Shown: positions 6,176-8,516 of the stretch, piece after piece
How the letters are laid out: each line of letters starts with the position of its first letter
How positions within the stretch are numbered: the stretch's first letter is position 1
Origin: an uncultured Syntrophobacteraceae bacterium
Lineage (GTDB): Bacteria > Desulfobacterota > Syntrophobacteria > Syntrophobacterales > Syntrophobacteraceae
Assembly (NCBI GenBank): GCA_937889795.1
Contig: CALBZH010000711.1
Span: 1 to 8,516 of the forward strand
Length of the DNA stretch: 8,516 bases
Direction of reading: 5' to 3'
Position numbers and translations under genes: made by a program
The notes under the pieces: model-generated
What the model was told of the DNA's origin: nothing
Database searches by the model: none
The model's input: the letters and a program-made list of their open reading frames with translations, nothing else

Positions 6176-7227
6176 TTTTCTCTTGTCTTTCTTAGAGCCA
6201 GTCCCAAAGCAATAGCCATCTGCGGTCCAATATACTCAACATACTCTGGATCAAATACTTTCGTATCGTACTCCAGATGGATGAACGGATTAAAGATCTC
6301 AACGTCTATATTGGTGTTCTCGCGAAATACCTGATCTAGGCCAGCCACGCGACACGAGCCACCGCTGAGATATATCTTTGAGATGCGATGGTCAGGAAAA
6401 TTGCTGTAGTAGAAATCGATGGCACGCTTGAACTCACCCAGCCATTTCCGGACCGTCGAGACATATATGCCCTGCAGCTCGTCTTGGCTCAAAGCCAGGG
6501 AGCTTTCCCCCATCTTGACGCGCTCCGCCTCATCGAACCCAATTTGAAAATGGTCCATAATCCCTTCGGTGAGCTGCGCCCCGCCAATCGAGATTCCTCG
6601 AGAGAAAATCGGAACGCCTCGCATCACGATATTCATGATCGATTTACTGGCCCCAATATCCAGGAGCACGATGCTCTCATCTCCACCAATGCCATGTGTC
6701 ATTTCAAAGGCATTGCTGAGAGCAAAGAAATCGACATCCATCACCGTGACGTCCAGACCGCCCCCGCGAACCAATTCTACATGATCCCGCACGGATTCTT
6801 TCTTTGCAGCGACCAGCAGCACGTCCATGTGGGTCGGCCTGTCCCTGGCCCCTTCAAGGACCTGGTAATCGACATCCACTTCCTCTATATTATATGGTAT
6901 ATATTGTCCCAGCTCGGACTGCATCCGTCGGGCAAGCTCGTCATCCCCCATGGCCGGAAGCTCGATCTTCTTGATCATCACTTCGTATCCCGACATGGCG
7001 GACGCCACCATCCTGTCCCGGATCTTAAGATGAGCCGCGAGCTGCTGGATCGCCCTCCCCACAGCTTCGGCCCTTCCAGCCCGACCTTCGGAGACCCCTT
7101 CCGCGGCCACTTGCGCCATTCCCACATTCAGCAGCCTTGCAGGACCACCAGCAGCGGCGACCTGCACCATCTTGATGCTGTGGGACCCGATATCCAGACC
7201 AATGAGATTCTCTTTCTTACGGAACAT
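6172..7227 (-). CDS. pilM: Type IV pilus assembly ATPase-fold protein PilM
   Basis: PilM is a cytoplasmic actin/FtsA-like protein that binds ATP and the PilN N-terminus, recruiting the alignment complex of the pilus machine. From ATG 7227 it has 351 residues, the usual length. Nucleotide-binding motifs of the actin fold are present: phosphate-1 LIGLDIGSHSIK (about 8-19), phosphate-2 LLDIGASKS (about 188-196), and the adenosine motif YLSGGSCRVAGL (about 286-297). An in-frame TTG at 7233 would add two residues (Met-Pro); the ATG is chosen because the family typically starts M-(F/L)-x-(K/R)-(K/R) just before the first strand, and GGGG lies 7 bases upstream, though neither ribosome site is strong. 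First gene of the pilus cluster and divergent from lepB. Confidence 0.95.
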   Translation of the reverse strand: MFRKKENLIGLDIGSHSIKMVQVAAAGGPARLLNVGMAQVAAEGVSEGRAGRAEAVGRAIQQLAAHLKIRDRMVASAMSGYEVMIKKIELPAMGDDELARRMQSELGQYIPYNIEEVDVDYQVLEGARDRPTHMDVLLVAAKKESVRDHVELVRGGGLDVTVMDVDFFALSNAFEMTHGIGGDESIVLLDIGASKSIMNIVMRGVPIFSRGISIGGAQLTEGIMDHFQIGFDEAERVKMGESSLALSQDELQGIYVSTVRKWLGEFKRAIDFYYSNFPDHRISKIYLSGGSCRVAGLDQVFRENTNIDVEIFNPFIHLEYDTKVFDPEYVEYIGPQMAIALGLALRKTREK

Positions 7228-7301
7228 AGGCAAGCCCCGCGCTCGAACGGAATTTGGTTTTTGGTTGACTTTTACCAGCTTTTCTACTTTACCATCCTTT
7301 A

Positions 7302-7330
7302 TTCAGAAGTTGCAAGCAACATATTATAGT
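7302..7330 (+). promoter_or_regulatory. Candidate sigma70-type promoter of lepB
   Basis: TTCAGA (7302-7307, four of six -35 matches), a 17-base spacer and TATAGT (7325-7330, five of six -10 matches) lie about 50 bases before the lepB start. A slightly shifted TATTAT at 7322-7327 could serve as an alternative -10. The box overlaps the minus-strand -10 candidate of pilM. Confidence 0.4.
7309..7320. promoter_or_regulatory. 12-bp palindrome between divergent promoters, possible operator
   Basis: GTTGC-AA-GCAAC is an inverted repeat with 5-bp arms. It abuts the A/T-rich -10 region shared by the divergent pilM and lepB promoter candidates: near the expected pilM start of transcription and inside the spacer of the lepB promoter candidate. 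A protein bound here could affect both genes. It is short enough to be chance, so this is only a candidate. Confidence 0.25.
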
Positions 7331-7350
7331 AAAAATGCATTTCACCAAAA
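7323..7350 (-). promoter_or_regulatory. Candidate promoter of the pilMNOQ cluster
   Basis: A perfect -10 hexamer TATAAT reads on the minus strand at 7328-7323, about 95 bases before the pilM ATG. The matching -35 is poor: TTTTGG at 7350-7345 with a 16-base spacer. The weak -35 could mean activator dependence, or that the -10 match comes from local A/T richness. No convincing sigma54 (GG-N10-GC) element was seen. Confidence 0.4.
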
Positions 7351-7369
7351 CATTTTCAACAGAAACAAG

Positions 7370-7375
7370 AGGAGG
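7370..7375 (+). promoter_or_regulatory. Strong ribosome binding site deciding the TTG start of lepB
   Basis: A perfect AGGAGG lies 8 bases before a TTG at 7384. The next in-frame ATG (7408) has no comparable site, so the gene most likely initiates at TTG. The rare start codon may lower expression despite the ideal site. Confidence 0.7.
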
Positions 7376-7383
7376 AAACCACA

Positions 7384-8049
7384 TTGCAGTCCCTTACTGA
7401 AAATGAAATGGTCAAGAGCAGCCCCAAACGCGCGCTTCGGGAATATGCTGAAGCTATTGTCATGGCGGTCCTGCTGGCTCTTTTCATTCGTGCCTTTGTT
7501 GTCCAGGCGTTTAAGATTCCTTCCGGCTCGATGAAATCCACTCTCCTGGTTGGCGATCACATATTGGTAAACAAGTTCATCTATGGGATCAAAATACCCT
7601 TCACCAACACTGAGATTCTTGGGATCAGCGAGCCCAAACACCGCGACATCGTGGTGTTCAGATATCCAGTCGATCCATCAAAGGACTTCATTAAGAGAGT
7701 GGTCGGTCTCCCAGGTGATACCGTCAAGATCCAGGACAAGCAGGTCTTTGTCAATGGTCAGCTTCAGATTGAACCCTATGCGGTGCACAGCGATCCAAAA
7801 ATCCAACCTGCCAGCGCAGGCCCAAGAGACAATATGAGTATGGTGGAGGTACCGCCCAACTGCCTTTTCGTCATGGGTGACAACAGAGATGAGAGCTATG
7901 ATAGTCGTTTTTGGAAATTCGTCAACATGAATGAAATTAGAGGAAAAGCTTTCATAATCTATTGGTCATGGAACAGTGATGGCGAGCTCACTTTGGATCC
8001 CAACGTGAGCTACATTCGATGGAACCGCCTGGGCAAATGGCTTCACTAA
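7384..8049 (+). CDS. lepB: Signal peptidase I (leader peptidase)
   Basis: The membrane-bound serine-lysine protease that removes signal peptides from secreted proteins. With the TTG start at 7384 it has 221 residues, typical of the one-membrane-helix form. A cytoplasmic N-terminus is followed by a membrane helix (about 22-40). Then come box B FKIPSGSMKSTLLVGD with catalytic Ser49, box C/D DIVVFRYPVDPSKDFIKRVVGLPGD with catalytic Lys104, and box E VMGDNRDESYDSRFW. Two small departures from the common pattern are visible: Ser52 where Pro is usual in SGSMxPTL, and Lys instead of Gly after DSRFW. Neither touches the catalytic dyad. It diverges from pilM and runs straight into the NadE-like gene. 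It would process general secretory proteins such as the PilQ precursor; prepilins and lipoproteins need other peptidases. Confidence 0.96.
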   Translation: MQSLTENEMVKSSPKRALREYAEAIVMAVLLALFIRAFVVQAFKIPSGSMKSTLLVGDHILVNKFIYGIKIPFTNTEILGISEPKHRDIVVFRYPVDPSKDFIKRVVGLPGDTVKIQDKQVFVNGQLQIEPYAVHSDPKIQPASAGPRDNMSMVEVPPNCLFVMGDNRDESYDSRFWKFVNMNEIRGKAFIIYWSWNSDGELTLDPNVSYIRWNRLGKWLH

Positions 8050-8084
8050 TGGCACGCGCAAACATGATCAATGCAGGGCCTGTC

Positions 8085-8516
8085 ATGCATTTATCCGCTC
8101 AAGCTCAAATCCTTGAAATAACTGAATGGCTTAGGCTTCAGGCGGAGCTCTCCAGAGCATGCGGCGCTCTCGTCGAGCTCACCGGACACGTGGACTCCGC
8201 AGTTGCGGCAGCGCTGGCCAAGGAAGCCTTTGGGGAGCACGTACTGGCATTGACTCTGCGCGGAAGAGACCCCTCTCATGATTCGAATCTCGCCTCGCGC
8301 ATTTCCAGCCAACTGGGCATCCGGTGCGAGCAACTGGATCTCACCGCGTGCTTCCATTCGCTGCTCTCCGTTATTCCGAAAGGTACGAACGAGCTCACCC
8401 GGGCAACCCGCTGCCGGTTGCGTCTCGTCGCCCTGCGCCACATCGCCGCCGCGCACAACTACCTGCTCCTCGGCCCCGGAAACCGGACCGACTTTGAAGT
8501 GGGCCGCTTCCCATAC
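8085..8516 (+). CDS. NAD+ synthetase (NadE)-like ATP pyrophosphatase, 3' end outside window, divergent PP-loop
   Basis: An open frame running off the right edge; 144 residues are seen. The layout matches the N-terminal half of NH3-dependent NAD+ synthetases, which adenylate nicotinic acid adenine dinucleotide and amidate it to NAD+: an N-terminal helix, a strand leading to the PP-loop, VLALTLRGRDPSHDSNLASRISSQLGI, then TRATRCRLRLVALRHIAAAHNYLLLGPGNRTDFEVGRF, aligning with the NadE block that ends GTGN-[KR]-[ST]-E--GYFT. The PP-loop, normally SGGxDS, reads TGHVDS (33-38), keeping Asp and Ser but losing the second Gly; GTGN is GPGN, and the following Glu is Asp. Starts: ATG 8085 has AGGG 6 bases upstream and gives a family-like N-terminus; ATG 8049 overlaps the lepB stop (TAATG), and ATG 8064 is also in frame, so the true start may be upstream. 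Probably cotranscribed with lepB. Another PP-loop enzyme is possible. Confidence 0.72.
   Translation, partial: MHLSAQAQILEITEWLRLQAELSRACGALVELTGHVDSAVAAALAKEAFGEHVLALTLRGRDPSHDSNLASRISSQLGIRCEQLDLTACFHSLLSVIPKGTNELTRATRCRLRLVALRHIAAAHNYLLLGPGNRTDFEVGRFPY

Noticed and set aside
6388..7329. A 313-codon open frame on the plus strand opposite pilM
   Set aside because: It is antisense to a clear PilM, lacks family-like features and is rich in His/Pro, as expected of a complementary-frame shadow.
8091..8456. A 121-codon minus-strand frame at the right edge
   Set aside because: It is opposite the NadE-like frame, which has recognisable family motifs; the minus frame has none.

Overview
This window looks like chromosomal DNA of a Gram-negative bacterium with type IV pili. 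It encodes an outer-membrane pilus secretin, lipoprotein-type signal sequences and subunits of an oxygen-sensitive 2-oxoacid:ferredoxin oxidoreductase, which suggests an organism with at least some anaerobic or ferredoxin-based carbon metabolism. The gene mix would fit a lineage such as Nitrospirota, NC10/Methylomirabilota or a deltaproteobacterium-like group. That placement is inference and cannot be settled from the sequence alone. No mobile element, tRNA, rRNA or CRISPR array was seen.

Layout, left to right. Positions 1-495 (+) hold the 3' part of a class I methyltransferase whose C-terminal half resembles the arsenite methyltransferase (ArsM) family. Converging on it are two minus-strand genes for the delta (ferredoxin, 508-810) and gamma (860-1456) subunits of a pyruvate/2-oxoacid:ferredoxin oxidoreductase; the alpha and beta genes are not beside them. 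A 290-base gap with a possible minus-strand promoter separates them from an unrecognised 150-aa protein (1747-2199, +).

The centre is a minus-strand type IV pilus assembly cluster, read right to left: pilM (7227-6172), pilN (6175-5588), pilO (5591-4980), pilQ (4894-2999), then a YkuD-fold (L,D-transpeptidase-like) lipoprotein (2924-2247). PilM, PilN and PilO are joined by 4-base ATGA overlaps. PilM (cytoplasmic actin-like) binds PilN, PilN and PilO form the inner-membrane alignment complex, and PilQ is the outer-membrane pore. The usual linking lipoprotein gene pilP is missing between pilO and pilQ. The YkuD-like lipoprotein has lost both the catalytic His and the catalytic Cys, so it is probably a pseudoenzyme that binds rather than cuts or crosslinks peptidoglycan.

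A divergent promoter region (7228-7383) with overlapping -10 boxes and a small palindrome separates the pilus cluster from lepB, signal peptidase I (7384-8049, +). lepB is followed at once by a gene running off the right edge that resembles NH3-dependent NAD+ synthetase (NadE) but has an altered PP-loop.

The most interesting points are the pilP-less pilus operon ending in a predicted dead transpeptidase lipoprotein, the delta subunit with an expanded first iron-sulfur motif, the orphan gamma-delta pair, and the divergent NadE-like protein.
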